Positions 17,337 to 27,693 of a stretch of 27,909 bases of DNA are shown in pieces (the stretch's first letter is position 1; every line of letters starts with the position of its first letter). Origin of the DNA: Prorocentrum cordatum (Eukaryota; Sar; Dinophyceae; Prorocentrales; Prorocentraceae). The stretch covers positions 1 to 27,909 of the forward strand of contig CAUYUJ010018333.1 of assembly GCA_963575745.1 (NCBI GenBank), read 5' to 3'. Both the position numbers and the translations under genes were made by a program. The notes under the pieces are model-generated. The model was not told where the DNA came from and did not search any database. It saw only the letters and a program-made list of their open reading frames with translations.

Positions 17337-17941
17337 CACGCTTCTTGGCCCCACAGGCAGCTCCATGGAAGGCCCCAGGGGCTGCAACCGCATGGCTCCT
17401 TGGGTCCATTCTGGCACACCTCCCACACGTTTCGTGGCCTCACGGGGAGCTCCACCGAAGGCTCCAGAGGCTGCATCCGCATGGCTACTCGGGTTCATGT
17501 CGGCACACCCCGCACACGATTCGTGGCCCCGTCGGGAGCTCCATCGAAGGCCCCAGTGGTAGCATCCGCGTGGTTACTCGGGTTCGTGGCCCCAGAGCGA
17601 GCTTTACCGAAGGCCCCTTTGGTTGCGTCCGCATGGTTATATGGGTTGATTTGGGCACATCCCTCAGAAGCTTTGTGGCATCATAGGGATCTCTACCGAA
17701 GGCCCCAGGCGTCCGCACGTTTACTCGGGTCTGTTCTGGCACGCCCCTCACACGTTTCGTGGCCCCACACGGAGCTCCACCGAATGCCCCAGTGGCTGCG
17801 TCCGCATGGCTCCTTGGGTCCATTTTGGCACACCACACGTTTCGTGGCCCCAGAGGGAGCTCCGCTGAAGGCCCCAGTGGATGCGTCCGCATGGTTAATC
17901 AGATCCATTTCGGCACACCCCTCGCAAGTTTCGTGGCCCCC
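17337..17941 (+). repeat. Second tandem array, ~63-90 bp units, about 8 copies
   Basis: Units share CACACGTTTCGTGGCCCCA, GGAGCTCCACCGAAGGCCCC, CATCCGCATGG and TTTTGGCACACCCC. The Phe-Val/Trp anchor TTTCGTGG lies near 17341, 17429, 17519, 17583, 17668, 17754, 17838 and 17930, so units are about 90 bp with two shorter ones. It is not obviously related to the 1-1805 satellite despite the similar period. ORFs in all three plus frames are repeat artefacts. Confidence 0.9.
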
Positions 17942-18116
17942 TGTATGCAAAAGGGTTGGCGTCTTCTCTGGGGTAGGGTTTAGTTTAAATCCGAGCACTT
18001 TAACCCAACCAATGCTTGCTCTTGAGGGCTATCACTTGTCCTCCAGGGAACTGGACCTGTGCGTTGGTCCGGTCGGCTTGTAGCGGCCCGTCGCCGCTGG
18101 TCGCCGCCGCCCGCTT
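17942..18116. other. Spacer before tandem unit 1
   Basis: A short mixed-composition stretch with no ORF of note. It ends in a repeated GTCGCCGCTGGTCGCCGCCG word. Confidence 0.4.
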
Positions 18117-18290
18117 GCATTGCATTGTTTTGTATTGCTTTGCCATGCTTTGTAATGCTTTGTATGGAATTGCATATCTCTGCATGTCCTGACATTGTCT
18201 TGCGTTACGCTGTGTTGAGTAGAATTGCGTTGCATTGCTGTCCATTTGTTTGCATTGCATTGCCTTGCTGTGCATCGTTTGCGCCACTTG
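18117..18290 (+). repeat. TTGCA/TTGTA pentamer-like array
   Basis: ATTGCATTG, TTTGTATTGC and TTTGCCATGC words recur every 5 or 10 bp. From GAATTGCATATCTCTGCATG (18167) onward the same sequence begins unit 2 at 22939, so the left edge of the tandem duplication lies inside this array. Confidence 0.8.
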
Positions 18291-19420
18291 CACCACATAG
18301 CTTACACCGTAGGTATCGCTCCGCACCGCACGTCTTGCACCATCAAGTACTCACCACAGGGTTTTGCACCACGAAGTTCACACCACATAAATTGTACCAC
18401 CTAGTTCACATCACAAATATCGCACCACACAGATCGCTTAACATAGATCGCTCCGCATAGCTCACACAATATATACTGCGCCACAACTCTTACACCGCAC
18501 ACGTAGACACACACATTGCACCACGCATATTTCAACACATGACTTGCACCACACAGCTTCCACCACACATGTTGCATCACCTAGATTGAACCACATCTAT
18601 TGCACCATATAAGATGCATTACACAGCGCCACACAGTTTTTAACGCCACAGATTCTGCACCCCATACTATGCACCACAGGTATTGCTTAGCATAGTGTGC
18701 ACCCCATAGCTAGCACCACACATATCGCACCACGTTGATTGCACCATCTACTACGCACCAGATAATTCGCACAACGGATCTCACAGCATATGAATTGCAC
18801 CACCAAGTTTGCACACCATATAGTGCACCACATGCATCGGTTACCATAGATTTCGCCACATAGCTCAATCCACTGTTGCGTAACAAGTTTGTTTCGCCAC
18901 ACACGTTGCACCACAGTGTACGCATTGCATACATGGCACCACATCTATGGCGCCAGGCGCCACAACGGTTGCACCACTCAGTTTTCCTCACACAGTTAGC
19001 ACCAGGTAGTTTGCTACACGTCGACTGCTTCACATAACTTGCAGCACAAATATTGCGCCACACTGCTTACATTGCACTGATTGGTCATCGTATGTGGCAC
19101 CACGTAGCTTGCAGCACCAACACATTGCACCACGTAGCTTACCCGTCATGCATTGCTTATCATAGGTTGCACCAACATATCGCGCCACATAGTTTACACC
19201 ACTTCTACGGCGCACCGCATATATTGCACCTAGTCGATGTCCCATCACAGAGTCAACACACACATACTCATCACTATAGTTTGCAACACATACTTTGCAC
19301 CACATGGATTTTACCACACAGCTTACAGCACATACATGCATATCTATACACATACACCACATGTTCTGCCTCACATGGACTTCACCACAGCTGTTGCACA
19401 ACATCGTCTGCTAGAACACA
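18291..19420 (+). repeat. Degenerate 14-15 bp minisatellite (TTGCACCACATAG-like)
   Basis: CACCACAT/CACCGTAG/CACCATCA-type units recur at 14-15 bp with much drift. The minus strand reads WCNVCGE/VVQ-type peptides because 15 bp is five codons. The copy in unit 2 (23062-24190) is almost base-for-base the same, including its irregularities. The decay therefore predates the duplication. Confidence 0.88.
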
Positions 19421-20009
19421 CCCTTTTGGGTGCACGCTGACCCACATGTCTGTATCGATTTCGGCCTCTGGGACCCAGGATCGGGCTCCAGGATCAACAA
19501 GCACGGATCCACGCCGAAGATCTGCACCCCCGCGGGGTCGGCACTTCTGGAGCCGCTCGCTGCTCCAAGAGAGCACAGCGCCAAGCGGCTGGGCCGTCAC
19601 GGCGGGAGGTCCCCGCCCCCCTCGTTCTGTCGCGCCCCCGCGGAGAGATCTCTCGCGACGGAACAACGAGATGCTCGTTTTTGCGACCTTCCTGGGCCCC
19701 ACTCAACGGATCGGCTCGACTCTGGGAAGGCCCTGCTTCGACTCTGACTAGATGATCTGCTCCGGCTCGACTCCACTTCGAAGGACGTTCGACGCCGCAT
19801 CCGCGTGGAGCGAGTGACTCCGGGAAGATCCCCAGAACGAGCACCTCGGAGGTCCTCGGAGGGCCTCGGAGGCCTCTGGAGGTCCAGGATGCCCTCCTCA
19901 CCGTCGCCGGAGACTTCTTTCCTCGATCCTCCAGCGGAGGACGGGGATGGTAGCATCCGCGCTGACCTCGTCCGCCGCGCATCGCCGCTCCGGCTTGCCG
20001 CTCCCTGCT
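19421..20009 (+). promoter_or_regulatory. Upstream region of gene B (no motif identified)
   Basis: This stretch is shared with unit 2 (about 24190-24785), but only its last ~300 bp are shared with copy A. Dinoflagellate promoters lack strong consensus elements and none is recognised. The role as 5' flank is inferred from position only. Confidence 0.35.
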
Positions 20010-20025
20010 GCCATTTTGGCTCAAG
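20010..20025 (+). other. Relict spliced leader, copy B
   Basis: GCCATTTTGGCTCAAG is identical to copy A and to the DinoSL 3' end, 111 nt before the ATG at 20137. Confidence 0.85.
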
Positions 20026-20136
20026 GCGCCCTCAATCGAGGCCTCTGATTTCTTGCCACTTGCGCCGTCCGACGGCTCACCCAACCTCAACAACTCTTCT
20101 CTTGCACGAACTCTCGTTTGGCGGTCGCGCGGACCC

Positions 20137-21432
20137 ATGTATCGCGCCAGCCAGCTTCAGAATGTGTGGCTCCTGCTCATCCCAGGCATCCCCAGCGCGG
20201 GGGCAATTCAGACCGGGCTCCAGGGTGCCGACGGTGGGAAGCAGGCGTCTGTGGACAACAGCAGTTTCTCGACCCCAAGTGCGATTTCCAGGACGTGGTT
20301 CACCTATTCGCAGATAAGTGTGAAGTCTCAATCGGGTTACTGCCTCGACGGCGATGGTGGCTGGCCGTACAGTGGGATGGATTTGCACAATTGGTATTGT
20401 CCTCATACAAATGACAGGTGGACACTGCGGAGCGATGATTTACTCGAAGATCTCAATCGCGGCTATTGCCTGAACAATGAAGGAGAAGGGCAGGTAGCCC
20501 TCATCCGCCCGTGCGCTTCATCCAGCGCTTGGTGCACAGTGCCAATCGCATCCGATCCGTCGTGGTTCCTTCTGCAAGTCAAGGGCACTAACCTGTGCCT
20601 GCAGACGGGCAGTCACGTAAATTTTTGGTACAGGGTGGAGGTGTGCGATGACAGTAGTAACTTTTTCAAGTTCCAGAAATACGGCGGTGGATCGCAGGCA
20701 TCCTGTAGCGCTCCGACGCCCGACCCGACGCCTTCGCCGACGCCCAGCCCGACCTCCAGTCCGACCTCCAGTCCGACCTCCAGTCCGACCTCCAGTCCGA
20801 CCTCCAATCCGACCTCCAGTCCGACCTCGTCCCCGACGCTCAACCCGACGCCTTCGCCGACTGAGGCGCCACCGCCGGCGCCAACGTCGGCGGCGACTCC
20901 GCCGACCTCGGCGACGGCCACTGGCGATCCGCACCTGCAAAACATCCACGGTGAACGGTTCGACCTGATGACGCCGGGTAAGGTTACATTGGTCAACATC
21001 CCACGTGGTAGGCGCGTGGAGGACGCGCTGCTTGCGGTAGAAGCAGACGCGCGTCGCCATGGTGGATCTTGTGCCGACACGTATTTCCAGGAAGTGAACA
21101 TCACAGGGGTATGGGCGGACAAGTTGAAGGCCGGGGGTTTCACCTTCAACGCCGAAGGCGTTCAGAGCCACGAGGTGCCGAAATGGAGGAATTTCGGGCC
21201 GCTGGAGGTCAAAGTCGTCCTCGGGCGCACGGAGACGGGGATTCAGTACTTGAACGTGTTCGTCAAACACCTTGGGCATGCCGGCTTTGCCGTCGGAGGG
21301 CTACTGGGAGAAGATGACCATACAGATGCAGCGAGGATCCCAGCGGAATGCCGGACCACGATTTCGCTGCTTAAGCCGTCCGGGACCAGCGTGCAGGTTG
21401 ACGAGCCGGTCTCGGTCGCGATCGCCAGCTGA
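20137..21432 (+). CDS. Secreted beta-trefoil lectin-like protein with GDPH module, copy B
   Basis: This is a 431-aa intact paralogue of copy A with the same first-ATG start after the leader relic. The weak signal peptide, lectin-like domain and GDPH module are the same. Differences seen are DDSS for DDGS near residue 172, an additional PDPT and PTSN unit in the linker, EAPPPAP for EAPTPAP, EADARR for EADVRR, and WRNF for WTNF. All Cys and Trp of the lectin-like part are kept. The reading frame survives despite linker length change in multiples of 12 bp, which fits continued function. Confidence 0.82.
   Translation: MYRASQLQNVWLLLIPGIPSAGAIQTGLQGADGGKQASVDNSSFSTPSAISRTWFTYSQISVKSQSGYCLDGDGGWPYSGMDLHNWYCPHTNDRWTLRSDDLLEDLNRGYCLNNEGEGQVALIRPCASSSAWCTVPIASDPSWFLLQVKGTNLCLQTGSHVNFWYRVEVCDDSSNFFKFQKYGGGSQASCSAPTPDPTPSPTPSPTSSPTSSPTSSPTSSPTSNPTSSPTSSPTLNPTPSPTEAPPPAPTSAATPPTSATATGDPHLQNIHGERFDLMTPGKVTLVNIPRGRRVEDALLAVEADARRHGGSCADTYFQEVNITGVWADKLKAGGFTFNAEGVQSHEVPKWRNFGPLEVKVVLGRTETGIQYLNVFVKHLGHAGFAVGGLLGEDDHTDAARIPAECRTTISLLKPSGTSVQVDEPVSVAIAS
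20755..20832 (+). repeat. 12-bp coding minisatellite (PTSS linker), copy B
   Basis: CCGACCTCCAGT units with one CCGACCTCCAAT variant. It is longer than in copies A and C. Confidence 0.9.
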
Positions 21433-22435
21433 GCCGACCTCCCGTCTTCCATTCTTTCCTCATCCCTCCTCCCTTTCGTCGTCTGCACCACTCCCGCTGC
21501 TCGTATGTTTGCCCTGACCTCGCCCCCCCTTCTCGTGATCCTCACGCCGGGGGCGCGGCCGCCCCTCCCTTGTGACTCTTCTGACGTGGAGGAAGCTGGG
21601 GCGGAGGCCTTCCTCGAGGGCTCGGGCGGCCACTCGGCCCCTGGGCCAGCTCTGCCCCGCAGCGCTGCCAGGTCCAGCGGCGCGCACTTCTGAGAAGGCC
21701 CACAGCCTTCGGCCCACTGTGGCCCCTTTGTCCTGTGATCGTCAGAAAAAAAAACGGCTCGAGGTGGGGGCCCTGTCTCTCCGACGTGGGCCTGCTGCGT
21801 GACCCTCGGCAGACGACCTGTCCTGTGTTCCTCAGAGAACGACTCGAGGTGGGAGCCCTGCCTCTCCGACGTCGGATCCTTGTCTCGCGCCGGCGGCCGG
21901 CCGCGGCTTCGACCCCTGCCCCGGGGGAGAAGCTCCCTCCCGAGTTGTATGGCTGTCCCTTGTGGCCCCGAGGCCGGGGGGCGGCCTCCAAGCGTGCCGA
22001 GAGCGACGCGCAAACGGCCGTCCCGAGGTGTTTTTGTGGTTGCCTCTCGGCCACGCGCAGAGGGGGGGTGGGGATGTACATAGGGGGAGGGCTGAGCGGC
22101 TCCATCCGAAGCACTCTCGACTTCCGAGAAAGGGGCGCGGGCCGGCCGCCACTCCGCCGAGAAGCCAGCCGGCGCCCTCTCCTGAGAGGGCAGCTGCTTC
22201 CAGGAAGCCGTTTTCCCCCCACGCCCTCTTCTACCACCCCCCTCGTGCGCGCCGCCGGGCCTCGCCCGGAGAGGCCGGCCTCGTGGCGGGCGCGGGAGGC
22301 CCCGGCGGAGCTCTCCTCCCTCTCACGTTCTGGGGGGGCGAGCGGTGCCCCCTCGCCGCCGCCGCGGAACCGCAGTTGCGCCTCGGCGCGCCTTCCGTGT
22401 CCTCAGATCCAGGCGCTGCGCAGTTTTGATCACGG
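21433..22435. other. 3' flank of gene B with perfect GC hairpins
   Basis: The first ~640 bp are shared with copy A and all of it with copy C's flank. It holds the 84-bp-spaced CTCGAGGTGGG repeat. It also holds three hairpins: 22174-22191 (GCCCTCTC-CT-GAGAGGGC), about 22195-22207 (GCTTCC-A-GGAAGC) and 22255-22269 (CCGGGC-CTC-GCCCGG). They could act in RNA 3' processing, but that is inference. A run of A (9 in copy B, 7 in copies A and C) lies about 315 bp after the stop. Confidence 0.5.
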
Positions 22436-22526
22436 CGGAGGGGGAGGAGGAGGAGGAGGGGGAGGAGGAGGAGGAGGAGGAGGAGGAGGAGGAGGAGGAG
22501 GAGGAGGAGGAGGAGGAGGAGGGGGG
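22436..22526 (+). repeat. (GGA)n purine tract, unit 1
   Basis: Nearly pure GGA/GAG triplets precede R2, as at 11615 and 27124. Confidence 0.92.
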
Positions 22527-22703
22527 GATGCTCAGGACGGGAGTGAGCGGAGGGCGGAGGATTGGGACCAGAACCCAGGCCAGCGGAACCAGAATCGTAA
22601 ACAAGCTCGGTTGAGATTTAGACACGGCTTTCGGTATCAAGAACGTTTCGGGCCGCCGGACATGAACCACATTGCCAAATTGCCCAGAGTAGCACGATTT
22701 GTT
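22527..22703 (+). repeat. Dispersed repeat R2, copy 2
   Basis: It matches 27212-27388 almost exactly and 11744-11920 less closely. The long plus ORF 21735-22940 crosses it but also crosses the GGA and GCACA arrays, so it is not taken as a gene. Confidence 0.85.
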
Positions 22704-22807
22704 TTCCCCACATGCTTGGTGGGGTTCTGGTTTTCTTCACTGCCGCGCCGCACCCGCGTCTCACCTCCTCCCCTCCTCCCCCTTTCTCCTCCTTCCTCCC
22801 TCACCCA

Positions 22808-22934
22808 CAGCACAGCACAACACAGCACGGCACAGCTCAGCTCAGCACAGCACAACACAGCACAGCACAGCACAGCTCAGCACACAGCACACAGCACACA
22901 GCACAGCACAGCACAGCACAGCTCACCGCAGCAC
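22808..22934 (+). repeat. Pentanucleotide array (GCACA)n, unit 1
   Basis: CAGCACAGCACAACACAGCA-type sequence. It abuts the start of unit 2, so the tandem junction lies at its edge. Confidence 0.92.
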
Positions 22935-24785
22935 TATTGAATTGCATATCTCTGCATGTCCTGACATTGTCTTGCGTTACGCTGTGTTGAGTAGAATTGC
23001 GTTGCATTGCTGTCCATTTGTTTGCATTGCATTGCCTTGCTGTGCATCGTTGACGCCACTTGCACCACATAGCTTACACCGTAGGTATCGCTCCGCACCG
23101 CACGTCTTGCACCATCAAGTACTCACCACAGGGTTTTGCACCACGAAGTTCACACCACATAAATTGTACCACCTAGTTCACATCACAAATATCGCACCAC
23201 ACAGATCGCTTAACATAGATCGCTCCGCATAGCTCACACAATATATACTGCGCCACAACTCTTACACCGCACACGTAGACACACACATTGCACCACGCAT
23301 ATTTCAACACATGACTTGCACCACACAGCTTCCACCACACATGTTGCATCACCTAGATTGAACCACATCTATTGCACCATATAAGATGCATTACACAGCG
23401 CCACACAGTTTTTAACGCCACAGATTCTGCACCCCATACTATGCACCACAGGTATTGCTTAGCATAGTGTGCACCCCATAGCTAGCACCACACATATCGC
23501 ACCACGTTGATTGCACCATCTACTACGCACCAGATAATTCGCACAACGGATCTCACAGCATATGAATTGCACCACCAAGTTTGCACACCATATAGTGCAC
23601 CACATACATCGGTTACCATAGATTTCGCCACATAGCTCAATCCACTGTTGCGTAACAAGTTTGTTTCGCCACACACGTTGCACCACAGTGTACGCATTGC
23701 ATACATGGCACCACATCTATGGCGCCAGGCGCCACAACGGTTGCACCACTCAATTTTCCCCACACAGTTAGCACCAGGTAGTTTGCTACACGTCGACTGC
23801 TTCACATAACTTGCAGCACAAATATTGCGCCACACTGCTTACATCGCACTGATTGTTCATCGCATGTGGCACCACGTAGCTTGCAGCACCAACACATTGC
23901 ACCACGTAGCTTACCCCTCATGCATTGCTTATCATAGGTTGCACCAACATATCGCGCCACATAGTTTACACCACTTCTACGGCGCACCGCATATATTGCA
24001 CCTAGTCGATGTCCCATCACAGAGTCAACACACACACACACATACTCATCACTATATTTTGCAACACATGCTTTGCACCACATGGATTGTACCACACAGC
24101 TTACAGCACACACATACAGATCTATACACTTACACCACATGTTCTGCCTCACATGGACTTCACCACAGCTGTGTTGCACAACATCGTCTGCCAGAACACA
24201 CCCTTTTTGGGTGCACGCTGACCCACATGTCTGTATCGATTTCGGCCTCTGGGACCCAGGATCGGGCTCCAGGATCAACAAGCACGGATCCGTGCCGAAG
24301 ATCTGCACCCCCGCGGGGTCGGCACTTCTGGAGCCGCCCGCTGCTCCGAGAGCACAGCGCCAGGCTGCTGGGCCGTCACGGCGGAAGGTCCCCGCCCCCC
24401 TCGTTCCGTCGCGCCCCGCGGAGAGATCTCGCGACGGAACAACGAGATGCTCGCTTTTGAGACCTTCCTGGGGCCCACTCCACGGATCTGCTCGACTCTG
24501 GGGAGGCCCTGCTTCGACTCTGACTAGAGGATCTGCTCAGGCTCGACTCTAGTTCGAAGGACGTTCGGCGCCGCATCCGCGCGGAGCGAGTGACTCCGGG
24601 AAGATCCCCAGAACGAGCACCTCGGAGGTCCTCGGAGGGCCTCGGAGGCCTCTGGAGGTCCAGGATGCCCTCCTCACCGCCGCCAGAGACTTCGTTCCTC
24701 GATCCTCCAGCGGAGGACGGGGATGGTAGCATCCGCGTTGGCCTCGTCCGCCGCGCATCGCCGCTCCGGCTTGCCGCTCCCTGCT

Positions 24786-24801
24786 GCCATTTTGGCTCGA
24801 G
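24786..24801 (+). other. Relict spliced leader, copy C (one substitution)
   Basis: GCCATTTTGGCTCGAG differs from the DinoSL 3' end at one base (A to G near the end). Confidence 0.8.
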
Positions 24802-24878
24802 GCGCCCTCAATCGAGGCCTCTGATTTCTTGCCACTTGCGCCGTCCGACGGCTCACCGAACCTCAACAACTCTTTCTC

Positions 24879-26153
24879 TTGAACGAACTCTCGTTTGGCG
24901 GTCGCGCGGACCCATGTATCGCGCCAGGCATCCCCGGCGCGGGGGCAATTCAGACCGGGCTCCAGGGTGCCGACGGTGGGAAGCAGGCGTCTGTGGACAA
25001 CAGCAGCTTCTCGACCCCAAGTGCGATTTCCAGGACGTGGTTTACCTATTCGCAGATAAGTGTGAAGTCTCAATCGGGTTACTGCCTCGACGGCGATGGT
25101 GGCTGGCCGTACAGTGGGATGGATTTGCACAATTGGTATTGTCCTCATACAAATGACAGGTGGACACTACGGAGCGATGATTTACTCGAAGATCTCAATC
25201 GCGGCTATTGCCTGAACAATGAAGGAGAAGGGCAGGTAGCCCTCATCCGCCCGTGCGCTTCATCCAGCGCTTGGTGCACAGTGCCAATCGCATCCGATCC
25301 GTCGTGGTTCCTTCTGCAAGTCAAGGGCACTAACCTGTGCCTGCAGACGGGCAGTCACGTAAATTTCTGGTACAGGGTGGAGGTTTGCGATGACAGTAGT
25401 AACTTTTTCAAGTTCCAGAAATATGGCGGTGGATCGCAGGCATCCTGTAGCGCTCCGACGCCTTCGCCGACGCCCAGCCCGACCTCCAGTCCGACATCCA
25501 GTCCGACCTCCAGTCCGACCTCCAGTCCGACCTCCAGTCCGACCTCGTCCCCGACGCTCAACCCGACGCCTTCGCCGACTGAGGCGCCAACGCCGGCGCC
25601 AACGTCGGCGGCGACTCCGCCGACTTGGCCGACGGCCACTGGCGATCGCACCTGCAAAACATCACGGTGAACGGTTCGACATGATGACCGCTGGGTAAGG
25701 TTACATTGAGTCAACATCCCACGTGGTAGGCGCGGGAGGACGCGCTGCTTGCGGTTAGAAAGCAGACGCGCGTCGCCATGGTGGATCTTGGTTGCGGACA
25801 AAAGTATTTCCAGGAAGTGAACATCACAGGGGAGGGCGACAAGTTGAAGGGCCGGGGGTTCACTTCAACGACGCGAAGGCGTTCAGAGCCAGAGGTGCCG
25901 AAATGGACAAATTTCGGGCCGCTGGAGAGCAAAGTCTACCTCGGGGCACGGAGACGCGGATCAGTACTTGAACGTCTTCGTCAAACACCTTGGGCATGCC
26001 GCGCAAGGCCTTTGCAGGCTACATGGCGAAGAAGATGACCATACAGATGCAGCGAGGATCCCAGCGGAATGCCGCACCACGATTTCGCTGCTTAAGCCGT
26101 CCGGGACCAGCGTGCAGGTTGACGAGCCGGTCTCGGTCGCGATCGCCAGCTGA
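24879..26153 (+). pseudogene. Broken lectin-GDPH gene, copy C
   Basis: The lectin-like and linker part (to about 25620) is intact in sequence. A 35-bp deletion after 24926 removes most of the signal peptide and puts the original ATG (24914) out of frame. The in-frame stretch begins at a TTG with no ATG upstream. From about 25625 to 26035 numerous 1-bp insertions and deletions destroy the frame, with a stop at about 25668. The last ~100 bp to the stop (26153) are again identical to copy A. In the coding part it shares its linker with A, but DDSS and EADAR with B. Confidence 0.85.
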
Positions 26154-27123
26154 GCCGACCTCCCGTCTTCCATTCTTTCCCCTTCCCTCCTCCCTTTCGT
26201 CGTCTGCACCACTCCCGTATGTTTGCCCTGACCTCGCCCCCCCTTCTCGTGATCCTCACGCCGGGGGCGCGGCCGTTTCTTCCTTCTGACTCTTTTGACG
26301 TGGAGGAAGCTGGGGCGGAGGCCTTCCTCGAGGACTTCGGCGGCCACTCGGTCCCCGGGCCAGCTCTGCCCCGCTGGACCTGGCAGCGCACTTCTGAGAA
26401 GGCCCGCAGCCTTCGGCCCACTGTGGCCCCTTTGTCCCGTGATCGTCAGAAAAAAACGGCTCGAGGTGGGGGCCCTGTCTCTCCGACGTGGGCCTGCCGC
26501 GTGACCCTCGGCAGACGACCTGTCCTGTGTTCCTCAGAGAACGACTCGAGGTGGGAGCCCTGCCTCTCCGACGTCGGATCCTTGTCTCGCGCCGGCGGCC
26601 GGCCGCGGCTTCGACCCCTGCCCCGGGGGAGAAGCTCCCTCCCGAGTTCTACGGCTGTCCCTTGTGGCCCCGGGGCCGGGGGGCGGCCTCCAGGCGTGCC
26701 GAGAGCGACGCGCAAACGGCCGTCCCGAGGTTTTTTTGTGGTTGCCTCTCGGCCACGCGCAGGGGGGGGATGTACATAGGGGGAGGGGGGAGGGCTCCTC
26801 AGAAGCACTCTGGCTTCCGAGAGGGGGCGCGGGCCGGCGCCTCCGCCGAGAAGCCAGCCGGCGCCCTCTCTAAGAGGCAGCCTGCTTCCAGGAAGCCGTT
26901 CCCCCCACGCCCTCTACACCCCCTCGTGCGCGCCGCCGGGCCTCGCCCGGAGAGGCCGGCCTCGTGGCGGGCGCGGGAGGCCCCGGCGGAGCTCTCCTCC
27001 CTCTCACGTTCTGGGGGGGCGAGCGGTGCCCCCTCGCCGCCGCCGCGGAACCGCAGTTGCGCCTCGGCGCGCCTTCCGCGTCCTCAGATCCAGATCCAGG
27101 CGCTGCGCAGGTTTGATCACGGC
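26154..27123. other. 3' flank of gene C
   Basis: Equivalent to 21433-22435. Compared with unit 1 several small deletions occur at 26790-26920, where the hairpin seen at 22174 is damaged (CCCTCTCTAAGAGGC). No gene. Confidence 0.6.
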
Positions 27124-27211
27124 GGAGGGGGAGGAGGAGGAGGAGGGGGAGGAGGAGGAGGAGGAGGAGGAGGAGGAGGAGGAGGAGGAGGAGGAGGAGG
27201 AGGAGGGGGGG
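27124..27211 (+). repeat. (GGA)n purine tract, unit 2
   Basis: Counterpart of 22436-22526, a few bases shorter. Confidence 0.92.
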
Positions 27212-27388
27212 ATGCTCAGGACGGGAGTGAGCGGAGGGCGGAGGATTGGGACCAGAACCCAGGCCAGCGGAACCAGAATCGTAAACAAGCTCGGTTGAGA
27301 TTTAGACACGGCTTTCGGTATCAAGAACGTTTCGGGCCGCCGGACATGAACCACATTGCCAAATTGCCCAGAGTAGCACGATTTGTTT
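27212..27388 (+). repeat. Dispersed repeat R2, copy 3
   Basis: Nearly identical to copy 2 at 22527-22703. Confidence 0.85.
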
Positions 27389-27492
27389 TCCCCACATGCT
27401 TGGTGGGGTTCTGGTTTTCTTCACTGCCGCGCCGCACCCGCGTCTCACCTCCTCCCCTCCTCCCCCTTTCTCCTCCTTCCTCCCTCACCCAC

Positions 27493-27693
27493 AGCACAGC
27501 ACAACACAGCACGGCACAGCTCAGCTCAGCACAGCACAACACAGCACAGCACAGCACAGCTCAGCACACAGCACACAGCGCACAGCACAGCACAGCACAG
27601 CACAGCTCACCGCAGCACAGCACAGTACAGCACAGCACAGCACAGCACAGCATAGCACCCACACACACACACACAAAAAAAAAAAAAACACGC
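27493..27693 (+). repeat. (GCACA)n array passing into (CA)n and poly-A
   Basis: The pentamer array runs to about 27655, then ACACACACACACACAC, then 14 A. The A run ends 6 bp before the 90-bp satellite resumes, so this marks a junction. Confidence 0.9.

Larger units (their letters stand above)
18163..22934 (+). repeat. Tandem segmental duplication, unit 1 (~4.77 kb)
   Basis: 18167 onward matches 22939 onward (offset 4772). The correspondence holds through minisatellite, gene and R2, to the end of the GCACA array (22934 matches 27618, offset 4684). Order: CACCA minisatellite, spacer, spliced-leader relic, gene B, GC-rich 3' region, GGA tract, R2, C/T-rich spacer, GCACA array. Unit 1 is about 90 bp longer than unit 2, mostly from gene-region indels. 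Confidence 0.92.
22935..27618 (+). repeat. Tandem segmental duplication, unit 2 (~4.68 kb)
   Basis: Second head-to-tail unit with the same module order as unit 1, carrying broken gene C. Its GCACA array continues past the end of homology into a longer array (to 27655). Confidence 0.92.

Noticed and set aside
18687-19404. Cys/Trp-rich minus-strand ORFs (MWCN/CGE repeats), also at 23459-24308
   Set aside because: They are translations of the degenerate 15-bp CACCA minisatellite, not cysteine-rich proteins.
21735-22940. 401-codon plus-strand ORF downstream of gene B
   Set aside because: It crosses the 3' flank, a GGA tract, R2 and a GCACA array. It is an accident of low-stop, GC-rich sequence.
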